Positions 11,048-22,506 of a stretch of 64,000 nucleotides of DNA are shown in pieces. A model generated the notes under the pieces. The model made no database searches. It was not told where the DNA came from and worked only from the letters and a program-made list of their open reading frames with translations. How positions within the stretch are numbered: position 1 is the stretch's first letter; each line of letters starts with the position of its first letter. Both the position numbers and the translations under genes were made by a program. Source of the stretch: Castanea sativa (lineage: Eukaryota; Streptophyta; Magnoliopsida; Fagales; Fagaceae); NCBI RefSeq assembly GCF_040712315.1, contig NC_134024.1, positions 29,069,158 through 29,133,157 on the forward strand, written 5' to 3'.

Positions 11048-13065
11048 AAAACTAACCGAGTTCCTGAAATGGGTATGATTCTGTAACAAATTTATATGTA
11101 ATTGTCAAACACTTTTCTTTTTTTTTGGTGTCCTTTGCAATTGCCATCCTGATAGCCATTGCCTAATATGCCTCCTTTGTCTTTCCTGGCTGATTGGTTC
11201 CATGTCCTGGGTCACCTAAAATATTTCCTTTTCCAAGTCTCCCTAATACGTCTCCGAAGAAAGTATCAGTAGCACACAATGATCATCAAAGGTACTGGTT
11301 TGTTTCTTTACGTGATATTAATATGTGCTTTGCTCCTTTGTCTTCCTTTTCAAATCTGTTAACCTCACATGTTAATAAGCCCACTATTGCAAAGGACAAC
11401 AAGCATTTGGAGATGTGTATAATTCTTCATGTGTTATGTGAAGTTGTTTTAGATATTTGGCATATGCTTGACTCTTCAATTTAGTAAACATACCTGCTGG
11501 TTTTAAATTTGAATATATATGTAATTCTTCTAAATTTTCAATTTGTTGGAACTTAGAACCTTGATTTCCCCTCGCCTTAAAAGGTGATTTTGTTTCACTT
11601 TATTTTGGTGTGAGAATTCATACCAATTTTCATATATATATTCTAAACTATATATAACATCCACATGCATGTACACGCGGATGAACAGCCATATGTACTA
11701 TTATACCTACATATTTTGCTTGATGCTTGAATTTCTACAATAGAAAGATGCTTAAATGGACATAACACAAACAAATATAATTTATAATTAACTGTTGAGG
11801 GGTGTGTAGATCTGTATGAATCGGTTGCATGATTGGAAAGAAAATCAACTGCATTTTTATGTAGAAATTTCCCTTCATCTATTATCTTATAGATGGACAA
11901 ATAAATTTGTAGGTTAGGCATGGAGATATATTTGTAGAAGTTGAGGTTGTGAGAGTCCACTTCTTGGACTCAAATGTTGGTGTTTTTGAGATTTTTTAAA
12001 CTGGAGTTTTCAGTGAATGTTGAGGTGCATGTTCATAGAGTTTAGTTGGTATGCTTTTCTCCTTAGTTGTTGATTGATTTCATATTTAACTCTTCACATT
12101 TTTTTTTAGTTGATCAAAGTCCTCAAGCTAAAAGACTCATTATAAAAAGAGAAAAGATCCTCAATCTGACATGAGTTTTATTTCTTTTTTATTTTGGTTG
12201 TAGCATTTGACCTTCACCACGTGTATTTTTTTCTTCATTAAAAAAAAAAATCTATTTTTTACAAGAAAAAAGAAGATTGTTTTTTTTTTTTTTTTTGCTG
12301 AATAAGAAAGAAGAAGAAGTAGATAGTGTTGATGATGAAGCACCCATGATAAGGAATTGTTATGGGTTTTGGCGTGCTTTATGACATATTTGATTGGTAT
12401 TTGACTACCTAAACATTGGAAGATATTTCTTTTTCACATTCATCAATATAATTTTAGGGGAATTTTTCTTTTACATTTTACAGTACAATGTAAAAAGTGT
12501 ACAACATTTACCACATTTTTTGTGTTTGCAATGTATGTTTACATTGTAAGTATAATGTTAACATATAAAGGTCCTAATCTTTATCTTTCTTGATTAATTG
12601 TGATGATGATACTTTGACTAAACAAAAAAGAATTTGAGGAAATTAAATTTTATCTCTCTAAACTATACCTTCATTTACACTTATTACATGAATTTTTAAA
12701 ATGCACAATTACCATCCTAAGCTATAATCTATGTTTCACTTTGCCTCTTATTGTTTATTAGGCTGTTAACTTGAATGAAAAAGCAGGTCACTTGCAACTT
12801 ACATGACATTTGCCTACATGAGTCATGACACCACATGGAAAGAGCAAATTACCCCTCTTCAATCCTTTAAACAAAACCATTTAACAAATTTAACTATTAT
12901 GGTCCCACATTATAACCTTTGTTTTAAGGGATTTAAGAGGGATAATTTGGTCTTTTCATATAGTGCTAGTGGCAGCTCTAGGAATTTTTTCAAAGTGGCC
13001 ATTAAGAAACTTAAATTATACAAAATCTAATAAAAAAAGAACTTCATAAATTGATAAAAATAAAT

Positions 13066-13070
<5 letters not shown>

Positions 13071-13115
<45 letters not shown>
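13071..13115. repeat. (CA)n microsatellite
   Basis: About 45 bp of AC dinucleotides. Confidence 0.95.
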
Positions 13116-13117
<2 letters not shown>

Positions 13118-13703
13118 CAAATACATAAAGTCTTACAATTTCTTTTTACGAGTTTTCTTATTTTAAAATTGTTGCTTAATAGTTTTATTATTAATGCTAC
13201 AAGCTACATCTCTTTCAAAATTTTAGTTTAACAAAATTTGTCTCGGGCTTTTTCTTTTTGTTTGTAAGGGCCTATTATATTGTTAAGATGACTAATGTTT
13301 AAGAACAAAGTTTGGCTACAAACTTAGTTGTAGCCTAAGGCACAGTAAAAAAAATTAACATTACTACATATTTTGAAAATCTAACTGTTGTATTGCATGT
13401 TTTTTATATTTTTAATATACATATTAAATTTCATGCCAATTGCATGTTATTTACTATTTGATCTACAAACTTATTTTTTATGTATAATTTTAAACTACAA
13501 AAATTTAAAATTTAAACATTTGATTGATGACATAGTTATTAATCTTTGATCTTCTTGAAATTTTGCAAGCATGAAGGATATAAGAAGAAAATGTAATCCA
13601 ATATAGTAGATTCGTCAAAATTGACATCCAATAAAAAAATATTAAGTAGAGTTGTAAACTTTGTCTACAATGAAATTTATTGTCAAATTTTGTCCAAGTG
13701 GTC

Positions 13704-14599
13704 TGTTAGGTTCTAAAGTTTAGAACAATTAACAAACCGTGAGTACAAACTTGTCTAGATATAGATCTATAGGTTTTATTAGACAATGCTCAAGGTACTA
13801 TATGTCAAAATACAAGAACATTTAAGCTACAGAAATGAGAATTCAAATTCAGTGAAATCCGACAGATCAAAAATCACAGATATGAAATTTCGGCAAAATT
13901 CTATTTCATCCTAAACTTTACTTAAATGTTTAGGGTTTCACTTAAACTTCTCCACATATAAAAGGGAAACCCTAGTCACGTTTTAAAGGTGCTGAAGAAG
14001 ACTTGTGTGTTACTCTTTGTGAGATTTGAGAGGTTCTATACCTTCTAACTACATAAGAATTTATCGGGGCTAAAACTACAATCAAGGATTGGTAGATCTG
14101 AAGTTGTTGCAACAAGATCAATAACTGCTGATGATCTAAACCTTCAAGGGTGGTCTTGGAGTCACAAACTGGAGAGTTTGTGTTTTTAAACCTTTGAGTG
14201 GGATCTCAAAGTCACAAGCAAGGATGCTTGTGTTGGTGTAAATCCAATAAGAGATGGAGTCCATGGATTCGGAGCTTGCACGTGGTCATGCCAACAAGTT
14301 ACTACATGAGGTAGCAATAGATTTAAGGTTAAATCTGATTGTAAAAACTTCAATTTTCTTATAGTGGAATTTTTTTACCTTGAGGATAGCTAGGTTAAAC
14401 CTCTTCAGATTTTTTACCTTGAAACGGTTCGTTTCATTGGTTTTCCTGGGTCATTATATTGTGATGTTATTTATTTTCTACTGCTTTACATGATATGACA
14501 TATTTGTGTTTAACCTAGATTTGAATAATTAATCTAAGTAATCACTTGGTTGATATATTAGGTTAAACAATCTGTTTAAGTGGTCTAAACGAACATACA
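13704..14599 (+). mobile_element. Solo LTR, TSD TGGTC
   Basis: An 896-bp LTR starts TGTTAGGTTCTAAAG and ends CGAACATACA, bounded by TGGTC at 13699-13703 and 14600-14604. It shares GAGGATAGCTAGGTTAAA and TTTTCCTGGGTCAT with the LTR at 10093-11047. It has a CACATATAAAAGGGAAACCC promoter block (about 13953). Confidence 0.9.
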
Positions 14600-15613
14600 T
14601 GGTCACAAATTTATATTGGGCCTAAAGAAATTTAGAGTGGTCACAAATTTTTTTTAAGGGTAAAAAAATCATAAATTTTTAAAGTTTATATATAATAAAT
14701 TTTTTTTTTCAGGTTAGGGTCCTATGACCACACTGCCTTCAATGTGAAGTTGCCCCTATGCATGTGGTGTCACATATGCAGATGTCATATGAGTTGCACG
14801 TGACATACTTTTCTGTTCAAGTTAATAACCTAATTGACATACTTTTCCGTACAGTATGGTGCAAAGTGAAGCTTTGGTTATAGTTTAGGGTGATAATCAT
14901 GCATTTTGAAAGTCTAGGATAGTAAGTGTAAATGAGGTTATAGTTTTGGGTTGTAAAGTATAATTATTCCAAGAACTTGATGGTGATAATATGGTGACTG
15001 TATCTCAATTCATAGAGTTGGCATCAAAATAAGTTGAATTTGCAAATGCTTTGTTCTTAAATTTGGAGCTCAGCATCCTTGGGCTACTTGTTAGATTCCA
15101 TATTTTGAAAAAAAGAAAAAATATTTTGAATTATGTCTGCAGATGGATGCTTAATGCTTTAATATCTCATAGCTCCAAAAGCTATATGCTTGCGTTGGAG
15201 AGAATACTCATGCATATTACAGCTCTTCAAAGGAACTGACTACTCCGACCAAGTGCTTGAATGGGTATGCTTTTCTATATGATTCGACTTCTGAGGTTTG
15301 ATGGACCCTGTCCTCACTAGGATTACTTTTTCGGTGCCTGGAAGCTTAGCTCAGAAGCGCCCTAAAATTTGACGATGTTGATATTGCCTTGGTTAATGAT
15401 TCTATGGTGGCCAACAGCCTGTATCTTTAAAAACAGGATTTGTGCATCCTCATCAGGTGTACCACGAAAATCTAATCAGCCTGGCTCTAAATTAAATTCA
15501 TTGTTTGTAAAATTCTTGTTATTCTCTCATTTCTTGAATTATTTTAATCTATACTTGTTTTATCTTATGATGGGTTATTGTGTGAGGAATGCTAAGTTCT
15601 TTCTTTTCTTATA

Positions 15614-16677
15614 TGTAAAGTTGTGATTTACAACTATTTTTGTGTTGACTTTAATTCTGTACCAAATTTGATTGTAATTTTGTTCAATCTTTTGTACCCT
15701 GTATTTTATGTGGGATTTATTTGTAAGGGTTGTGTGTAAGGGAGAGTATGTGAAGACTCAAGGCATATTTTGAAGACAAAAGGAGTTTTCGCGGGTAGCT
15801 CGCAACTAACCATCCCGAGAAGTGAGGCATGTGCTCATTACATGATTGGAATGCGAAAAGTCATGACAGATGGTTTTCGCGAGTGTCTCGTGGGTAAGGT
15901 CTTTTCGCAAGATACCCGCGAAACAGTCTGTTTTGCTATTTTGTCCTATCTGCTCACTGCATCCTCATACACACTATATATACCATCATTACCCACATAT
16001 TGAGTAGAGAGTTTTTCAGAAGAGAAAACCCTAACCTCAAACCCTTGAAAGTGTGAGATTGTCATACCCACAATTCTCTACACCATCCATTGTGGTTTTC
16101 CTCTATTCCTACCTCTCCATTTCCAAATCCTTGAGAGGTTGATAGCCCAAACACTTACTACACCCATACTGAGTGTCCAGTGAGGTTTTGGTGTTGCTGG
16201 GAAGCATTGGAAGAAGCCAAGCTTTGGCGGATGCAATCGGGCGCATTGCGGGATCCAGAAAGCTAAACAAGACATAGTTCTGAGAAGCCTTGTTGGAGTA
16301 GGAGCTTGGAGGGCTTAGGTGCACTGGGTAGACTAGGCTTGGAGGGTCTTTTGCTATTCGTGTATCCCAACTTATTGTTTAGTGGATCGATTTACCACTT
16401 GGATGGTGACGGAGAGGTTTTCGCCGAGTTCTTCGGTTTCCTCTTCGATAACACATCAGAGTGTTATCTTGTGTTTGCATCTCTCTTCCCTACTACTTTA
16501 GCTTTCATTTTACTGCTGTGTTTTAATGAATATGGCTTAGAGTAGTTGTTTTATTTGTCTGCTTGCATTTACTCTATTCCGTACTTAGTTTAAGTTAGAG
16601 TAAAATCAACCGAGCTGTAATTTTTTTATTTGGGGTCGAATCAGCTTTTGTGTTTTTAACATAAATCTGAGTTTTCA
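15614..16677 (+). repeat. 5' LTR of element 1
   Basis: It starts TGTAAAGTTGTGATTTAC and ends CTGAGTTTTCA. A cluster of CGCGA-type motifs (15788-15925) lies about 50 bp before a TATA box (CTATATATACC, 15974). Downstream of it comes an R-U5-like tract with TTATCTTGTGTTTGCATCTC. Its partner is 28286-29360. Confidence 0.9.
15788..15982 (+). promoter_or_regulatory. LTR promoter of element 1 with CGCGA motif cluster
   Basis: Motifs TTTTCGCGGGTAGCTCGCAA, TTTTCGCGAGTGTCTCG and TTTTCGCAAGATACCCGCGA lie within 140 bp, followed by a TATA box at 15974-15982. The same cores (TTTTCGCGAG, CCCGCGAAA) recur at 25444-25731 inside the element. The promoter role is inferred from the TATA position. Confidence 0.6.
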
Positions 16678-16693
16678 ATTGGTATCATAGTGG
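16678..16693 (+). other. Primer-binding site of element 1
   Basis: ATTGGTATCATAGTGG directly follows the LTR end. TGGTATCA is complementary to the 3' end of plant initiator Met-tRNA, the usual Copia primer. The later bases differ from the canonical TGGTATCAGAG. Confidence 0.85.
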
Positions 16694-16745
16694 TTTCACT
16701 TGCTATGGTTTCATTACCTAAGTACGATCCAAGACCCCTTTTGTA

Positions 16746-18696
16746 ATGGATCAGTCACAATCTCTCAATGCTCCACCATACTTTGATGGGAGCAACTACG
16801 CTTTTTGGAAAGTCCGTATGAAGGCATTTCTTTGTTTTATAGATGAGTCTGTATGGGATTCCGTTGAGAATGAGTATGTTAGACCCACAACAGCCAAGTC
16901 CGAATGGGACAAGGCAGTACTTGCTTTGGCAAATGCCAATAGCAAAGCAATTAACGCTATCTTTTTTGGTGTGTCTACTGATGAATTTCATAGGATATCA
17001 CATGTGAAGACCGCCAAGGGAGCTTGGATAATTCTTGAGACTACCTACGAAGGTACCAAGAAAGTCAAGGACACAAAACTCCAAATGCTTACCACTCGAT
17101 TTGAAGAGCTTAAGATGAGTGACAATGAGTCATTTGATTCATTTTATGGGAAGCTCAACGAAATCGTGATTTCCAAGCTCAATCTCGGTGAAAAGATTAA
17201 GGATGCTAAGGTGGTGAGAAAGATTTAGAGGTCCTTACCGGAAAGCTACCACACGAAGGTTACTGCTAAAGAAGAAAGCAAAGATTTGGATGAGATTAAG
17301 ATTCAAGAGCTAATTGGATTTCTCCAAATATATGAACTTGGACTGCCTTCTCACAAGCCAAGCAAATCACGTGCACTCAAAACCATCAATGAGAGAATGT
17401 ATGACACTTTCGAAGAAGATGATGTGGAGAAAGAAGTAGCATTCCTTGCAAAGAACTTCCAAAAATTTCTGAAGATGAAGAATAGTGGGAAGTCCTTTAG
17501 CAAAGGAAAGTTCTCATCATCCAAAGGTGGTAGAAAGGAGTTTAAGAAGAAAGATAGGAAGGACTTTCAATCCCCTCAAGGAGTTGTGTGCTTTGAATGC
17601 AATGACCATGGACACATCAAGAAAGAATGTCCCAACTACTTGAGAGGGAAGGGTAAGGTGTTTGCCACTACTCTTAGCGACTCTAAAAGCTCAAATTCAG
17701 ACACGGAAGAAGAGTGTGACAATGATGGGAACTATAGGGCCTTTATGACAATTACCTCTGTTAAATCTAAGGATGATTTGAGCAATTTGGTCAATGAATG
17801 TGGTGAGCATTCCAAGGGTGAGGAAGTTGAAAAATCGGAAGATGAAGATGTATGCCAAAATGAAGGTGAGAACAACCTTCAAGAAGCATATGATTCTTTG
17901 CTAAAAGATTGTGGAAAATATGCCAAGGTTGCAAACCATGTTGTGAGAAAGATGAAGAAGATTGAAGAAGAGCATAAGTGTACTCTTGTGCAACTTAAAG
18001 AGACAAAATGTGAAGCAGAAAGACTCAAGGGAGAGCTGATTGAAGCCTACTCTAAGATCAAGTTTCTAGAGCTTGAAATAATCCAAGCTAATGTCAAGGT
18101 TGAGCGTATCTCCACCAAGAAACTTGACAGTGTGTTATCCTCACAGAAATCCTCACATGACAGACCGGTTTGGGTTATACTAGAGAAGGAAGTTCCAGCA
18201 GTGAACCTAAGAAGGAAGTGAGGTTCGTATCAGCCAAGAGTATTAAGAAACTTAAAGAAGTGATAACTAAGACTGAGACCCCTATTGCTGAGAAGAGAAC
18301 CATTGGTGTAAAACCACAGGATAAAGGGAAGTCATCATCCAAGAATCAGAGTGGGCCTCAAATGAAGCATGTGTGTCATCATTGTGGAGTTCAAGGGCAC
18401 ATAAGACCTAATTTTTCAAGCTTCATGCACTCAAGAAAGCTGATTCCATGCATAACCAAGAAAGTTCAAAGAAGAAACCAAAGAGAACACAATCTAAGGG
18501 AGAAAATGAAGGACATCTCATTGCAGACGTCATGGAAATGCTGAAGAACATCTCTCTATGCCTTGCTAGCTTGACTCTGAGGCTGGAAAGCTATGTTGGT
18601 CGTGCATCTCCATCCAAGGCTCTCACCCAAAACACTCGAAAAGTGTGGGTGAAGAAGGGTACCCATGCATGTTTATTTCCTATGCTCATGCTTTAA
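16746..18696 (+). pseudogene. gag of element 1 (Copia capsid/nucleocapsid), broken
   Basis: The start is ATG at 16746 (MDQSQSLNAPPYFDGSNYAF), the usual opening of Copia gag. The capsid region includes LETTYEGTKKVKDTKLQML and FDSFYGKLNEIV (UBN2-type gag). A first zinc knuckle CFECNDHGHIKKEC is at 17589-17630. An acidic coiled-coil stretch follows, then a second knuckle CHHCGVQGHIRPN whose last Cys is lost. An in-frame TAG at 17226-17228 replaces the Leu found in element 3 (KILQSL). Frame changes occur near 18165 and 18413. The frame ends soon after KVWVKKGTHA, with nothing of pol behind it. Capsids, if once made, would have packaged RNA in the cytoplasm. Confidence 0.88.
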
Positions 18697-19380
18697 TACT
18701 TTTGATCTTTAGAGGTCATAGGTTCATGCATCATGACATGTAAAATCTTCTTATATCATTACTTCCGATTCATAGCATGATTCTTTTGCTAGTTGCATTT
18801 TGCTCTTGTTTTTTTGTTGATCTTACTTTTTTTGTTATGTTTTTTAGTGTGTTGAAAAATTCAAAAACTCATAAAAAATTGAAAAATCTCCAAAAAGTTT
18901 GATCGCTTGTGTTGTGTATATCACATGTGAGTTTGGCCTAGTTCCTTCGTACTAAAGGTGTAGTGCATTTACGAGCTTAGCTTGTTCTCTATGCACATCT
19001 ATCATTATGGGAAAAATCTTGAAATCTATGTGTGATTGTTGTAAATCGATCTTCAAGCTTGTCATGAATGATTAGTCAATAGTCTTGTTGGTTTTGATAT
19101 ATGTATAGACTTGTGTCTATATCTTTTCCCACATTTTTATGTTTTTGCTATATAGCTCATCAAATGTCAAATCTCGAAAAGAGATATTAAGCTGCAAAAT
19201 TCGTCGCACATACTAGTATTTTACTAGGAAAAAGGGAAAGCGACTTGTATCAAATTGTATGGTGCCTCAAAAGCCAAAGACTCACTCACAAAGTTGAAAT
19301 ATCCAAAATTTCAGGAATCGATCTCAAAATGAGATGTATTGTTCAAAAATTGATCAAATGTTATGATTTGTAATGAAGCC
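18697..19380 (+). other. Non-coding spacer of element 1, first part
   Basis: AT-rich, with no ORF. Bases about 19195-19370 (CTAGTATTTTACTAGG, GGGAAAGCGACTTG, ATCTCAAAATGAGAT) are conserved, inverted, in element 3 at about 35430-35660, despite lacking coding capacity. Confidence 0.55.
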
Positions 19381-20387
19381 TGTTGGGAAATTTAGACCTC
19401 GGTTGATAGAATTAACAAGTTTTAAACCCAAGTTAATAATTAGGTTTATTATGAATAATACTTTTTAAAACAAACAAACATCAATATCATGTCAAAACTA
19501 AGTGCAGCGGAAAAATAAATAAGACAAGATATGATGACCCAAGAAAACCAATGAAACCAATCAATTTCACAGTAAAAAACTTAGGGAGAAACCTTCTCGA
19601 AAAGCAATTCACTATAGTAAAGAGAAGTTTCAGATCTAGTACAAAACCTTTGTCCCTAGACTCTACAATCCCCGTAGATGAACTCACAGGAGAAACCTTC
19701 TACTGCTTCAGAACCTTTGAACTCTTCAATATATGAACGTCACCCTTTGATGCACGGATCCCAGTACGTGACTCACTCACCAACTTGAGAAAGAAGAATG
19801 TTGGCTACAAAGTTCTTCACTTCATCAACAATGAAGATCAAGAAGCATTTGGTTACAAAACCCTAAGGGCAAAGACGCAGTAGCTTCTTTTTGATAGAAT
19901 AAGACTTCAGTCACCTTTTGCATATGTTCTCCTTGTATCCTTTTATGTGACGGCCTCTAAAATAAGCCTTATATATGCCTAGGGTTGTGAGAAAAGAAAC
20001 CCTACACAAATACAAACCCATGGGCTGAAAATCAGATCTAGAAATCTGAATTCCCGTAACCTTGATAGATACCTCGATAGATAGCAGGTGTCGAGCCTTA
20101 TTAAACCTCGATAGATAGCTATCTGTCGAGAAGCTATCGAGCAGCTATCCATAAGTGTCCACAGGTGTCCAGCTATCTGTCTAGCTTTAGTGAGCACCTT
20201 TTCTTCACTTGTTTCTTGGTCCAATCTTCATGGCTTTAATACTAGACTTGAACAACATGTTCTTTGAAGTATAAAACATATCCTAGATCTACCCAATTAC
20301 AAGTAAAGTGCATTTTGTCAAAGGATTAGCCGATTACATAAAATAATGACATGTGTTCTTAACAATTGAACCACATATGTCCTAACA
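19381..20387 (-). repeat. 3' LTR of element 2
   Basis: It starts TGTTGGGAAATTTAGACC and ends ATATGTCCTAACA. Read on the minus strand, a cluster of TCGATAGAT/TGTCGAG motifs (20060-20180) lies upstream of a TATATAAGGC box (about 19966-19977). Confidence 0.9.
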
Positions 20388-21107
20388 ATCTCCCCCTTTG
20401 GCAATCCGTGACAAAACCACAACAAACAAATGAACATATGAGAGAAGTCATAAATCACTCAACTTATACTCACTTGTTGAATACAATAAAATCTATCCTA
20501 ACATAAACTCTTGAAAAAATTTTGCAAGAAGAGAGTTCTTGACAAGTAGACTTTAACAACTTGTATTTCTGAAACACTTAAACAAAACTCATTAAGGCAT
20601 CTTGTGTGAAACAGAAATAAAAGATTGCATACAAATAAAGAAACATGTGTATAAAGAGAGAATAGAAACAACACATGTAGAGGTAGGTGAAGAAAATATA
20701 CATCATCACATATGTATCAAAGATAAGAACAATGTATGTAAACATGGTCACAAGACCTAGGATACAAGAATAAGAAGCTAAAAGTTGCTCCTACAACAAC
20801 AAGGAGATAAGCACTCCCCCTAACAAGATGAAACAGATCTCCCCCTTGCAAAGGAATGTATTTCTCCCCCTAACTTGTAGAATCTTAAAGAAAGAAACCA
20901 CAAATTTTCCAATTTCTCCCCCTTTTTGTCACGATTGATAGAGGATACAGGAAGTTATAAAGCTTTACCCGAGAAACATAAAGATGATCAAGAATGAACA
21001 AGGGGGCACAAAGAACCCATAAAGATGCATGAATGTAATGAAACAAGATGCTATGGATGACAAGATAAGAGAAACATGCAAAACATGTGAAGAACAATGC
21101 ATGCAGA

Positions 21108-21310
21108 GGATCTCGATGGATCGAGAGGTGTCGAGAAGCTATCGAGCATACCTCGATGGATCGAACAGCTATCGAGAAGCTATTGAGGGGACAAGAACTT
21201 TCTCGATCGATCCACCTAGCTATCGAGAGGTGTCGAGATTGCGGTAAAACGTCAACTGAAGATCTTGATAGATAAGCCAGGTATCGAGAGGTGTTAAGAA
21301 GGTGTCGAGA
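21108..21310 (-). promoter_or_regulatory. Internal TCGAG motif cluster of element 2
   Basis: About 200 bp with many copies of TATCGAG, GTGTCGAG and CTCGATGGATCGA. The 17-mer GTCGAGAAGCTATCGAG is identical here (about 21130) and in the LTR (about 20126). In element 4 the equivalent cluster precedes a TATA box and the second ORF. In element 2 that downstream part is deleted. Confidence 0.6.
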
Positions 21311-22506
21311 TGGCTTAAAAACAGTTTTTCAAAGAGGAAAAAAACACAAATATGAATGCAATCAAACATGCAACTCAGACAATGACCCAGCTAACATATT
21401 AACCTCTTAAAACATCTCTCATTTAACAAAGAGTTAAGCATTGAGCTCCCAAAAACTCACACACACACTAAACAAGTCTAACCAATTTTATATTTCAAAA
21501 ACAAGTTAAGACAGTTTAGTGAGCATACATCAACACATGTAAACCTTGTGATGGCCAAATCACATTGTACCTGCACATCTATCAAGAGTAGCAAAGAATA
21601 TTACGTATTGTGTGTGAAAAACATTGCAAGATTGCATGAGTGTCTCAAGGTTATGATGATTTGAGATATGAGAAAATCACTTTAACTCACACACAAGCAT
21701 AACTGTTTGATGAGGACTGTCACCTTTGAGGTACATCCTATAACTCCCACATCTCTTAGAAAACACGCTTGCAATCATATTTAAAGTATTTTTGTCTTTT
21801 TGCTTTTATTTCTTTGCATATTTTCTTTTATTAAGCAAACCATGCATGGGTATACAAAGGACAGAAAAGAAATACCCAATTATGTTAAGCTTTTTGACAT
21901 TGCACTTTTGCTATGCCAAAGCATACTGATGTCATTGACATTACACTTTTGCTATGCCGAAGCATACAGATGTTATATCATGATTGGCGGGTAACAATAG
22001 TGAGATGGTTATTTATGCTTTTCTCTTAGGATTTTCTAGTCCTTCCCGTCAAAAAGAGTGATACGAGTGTTAAGTACAAGAGATCACTTAACATTACTCA
22101 TCACAAACAAAGAGCCACAAAGCTCACTTAGTTAGTTTTTGCATAAGAATGCTCATCTAAGCTACAAGAGATACAAAGTTTCGAAAACTCTGTTTCAATG
22201 GTCATTTTAAGGTTCACAAGAACCGATGTACACATACACACACTATTTTTTTATTTTTCTGATTTTTCAATTTTTTTTTTGAAAAAAAAAACAAAATAAA
22301 AACTAAACAATTAAACAAAAACAGACAAACAACATGAGAGCATGAAAGAAAAATGCAAATGCATGAAATCATGATAGAAAATGCAGATGCATGAAAGCAT
22401 GATTTCAAAAGAAGATAAGAAATCAAGCAAAGGGAGTCCTACTTTAGATAGAAAGAATTAAAGCAGAGGACAAACATAAAGGACAATTAAGTCTTAGGCT
22501 CATTTC

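Larger units (their letters stand above)
12640..14965. mobile_element. DNA transposon-like element with terminal inverted repeats of about 110 bp
   Basis: Bases 12640-12760 (CTATACC.TCATTTACACTTA, then AAAATGCACAATTA.CA, then TATAATC) are complementary to 14865-14965 (TGCATTTTGAAAGTCTAGG, TAAGTGTAAATGAGG). These form long imperfect inverted repeats. The interior carries AT-rich DNA, a (CA)n run and a solo LTR (13704-14599), and no transposase is recognisable. Without the LTR the element would be about 1.4 kb. It sits in a large intron of the RBR pseudogene. Exact ends and target duplication were not resolved. Confidence 0.55.
9848..15505 (+). pseudogene. Retinoblastoma-related (RBR) pseudogene, C-terminal part
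   Basis: Plant RBR is a nuclear pocket protein that restrains E2F transcription factors in the cell cycle. Conserved C-terminal RBR segments appear in the right order in exon-like blocks. These are FRSAFVHW (9855 on), IITFYNEI then IPAVKS (9993-10050), LLVEFGPAGTTTKTNRVPEM (10053-10092, continuing at 11048), [15 protein letters not shown] and [10 protein letters not shown] (11199-11290), MDA..LISHSSKSY and ACVGENTHAYYSSSKELT (15140-15264), then LKFDDVDIALVNDSMVANSLYL in two parts and SNQPGSKLN (15362-15495). Intron-like gaps with GT/AG-like ends separate some blocks, so this is not a processed copy. It is dead: there is an extra T in the first exon, several frame changes, in-frame stops and a solo LTR inside a codon run. 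Exons for the N-terminal region and most of the pocket are absent upstream. Recognition is from family knowledge, not a search. Confidence 0.85.
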
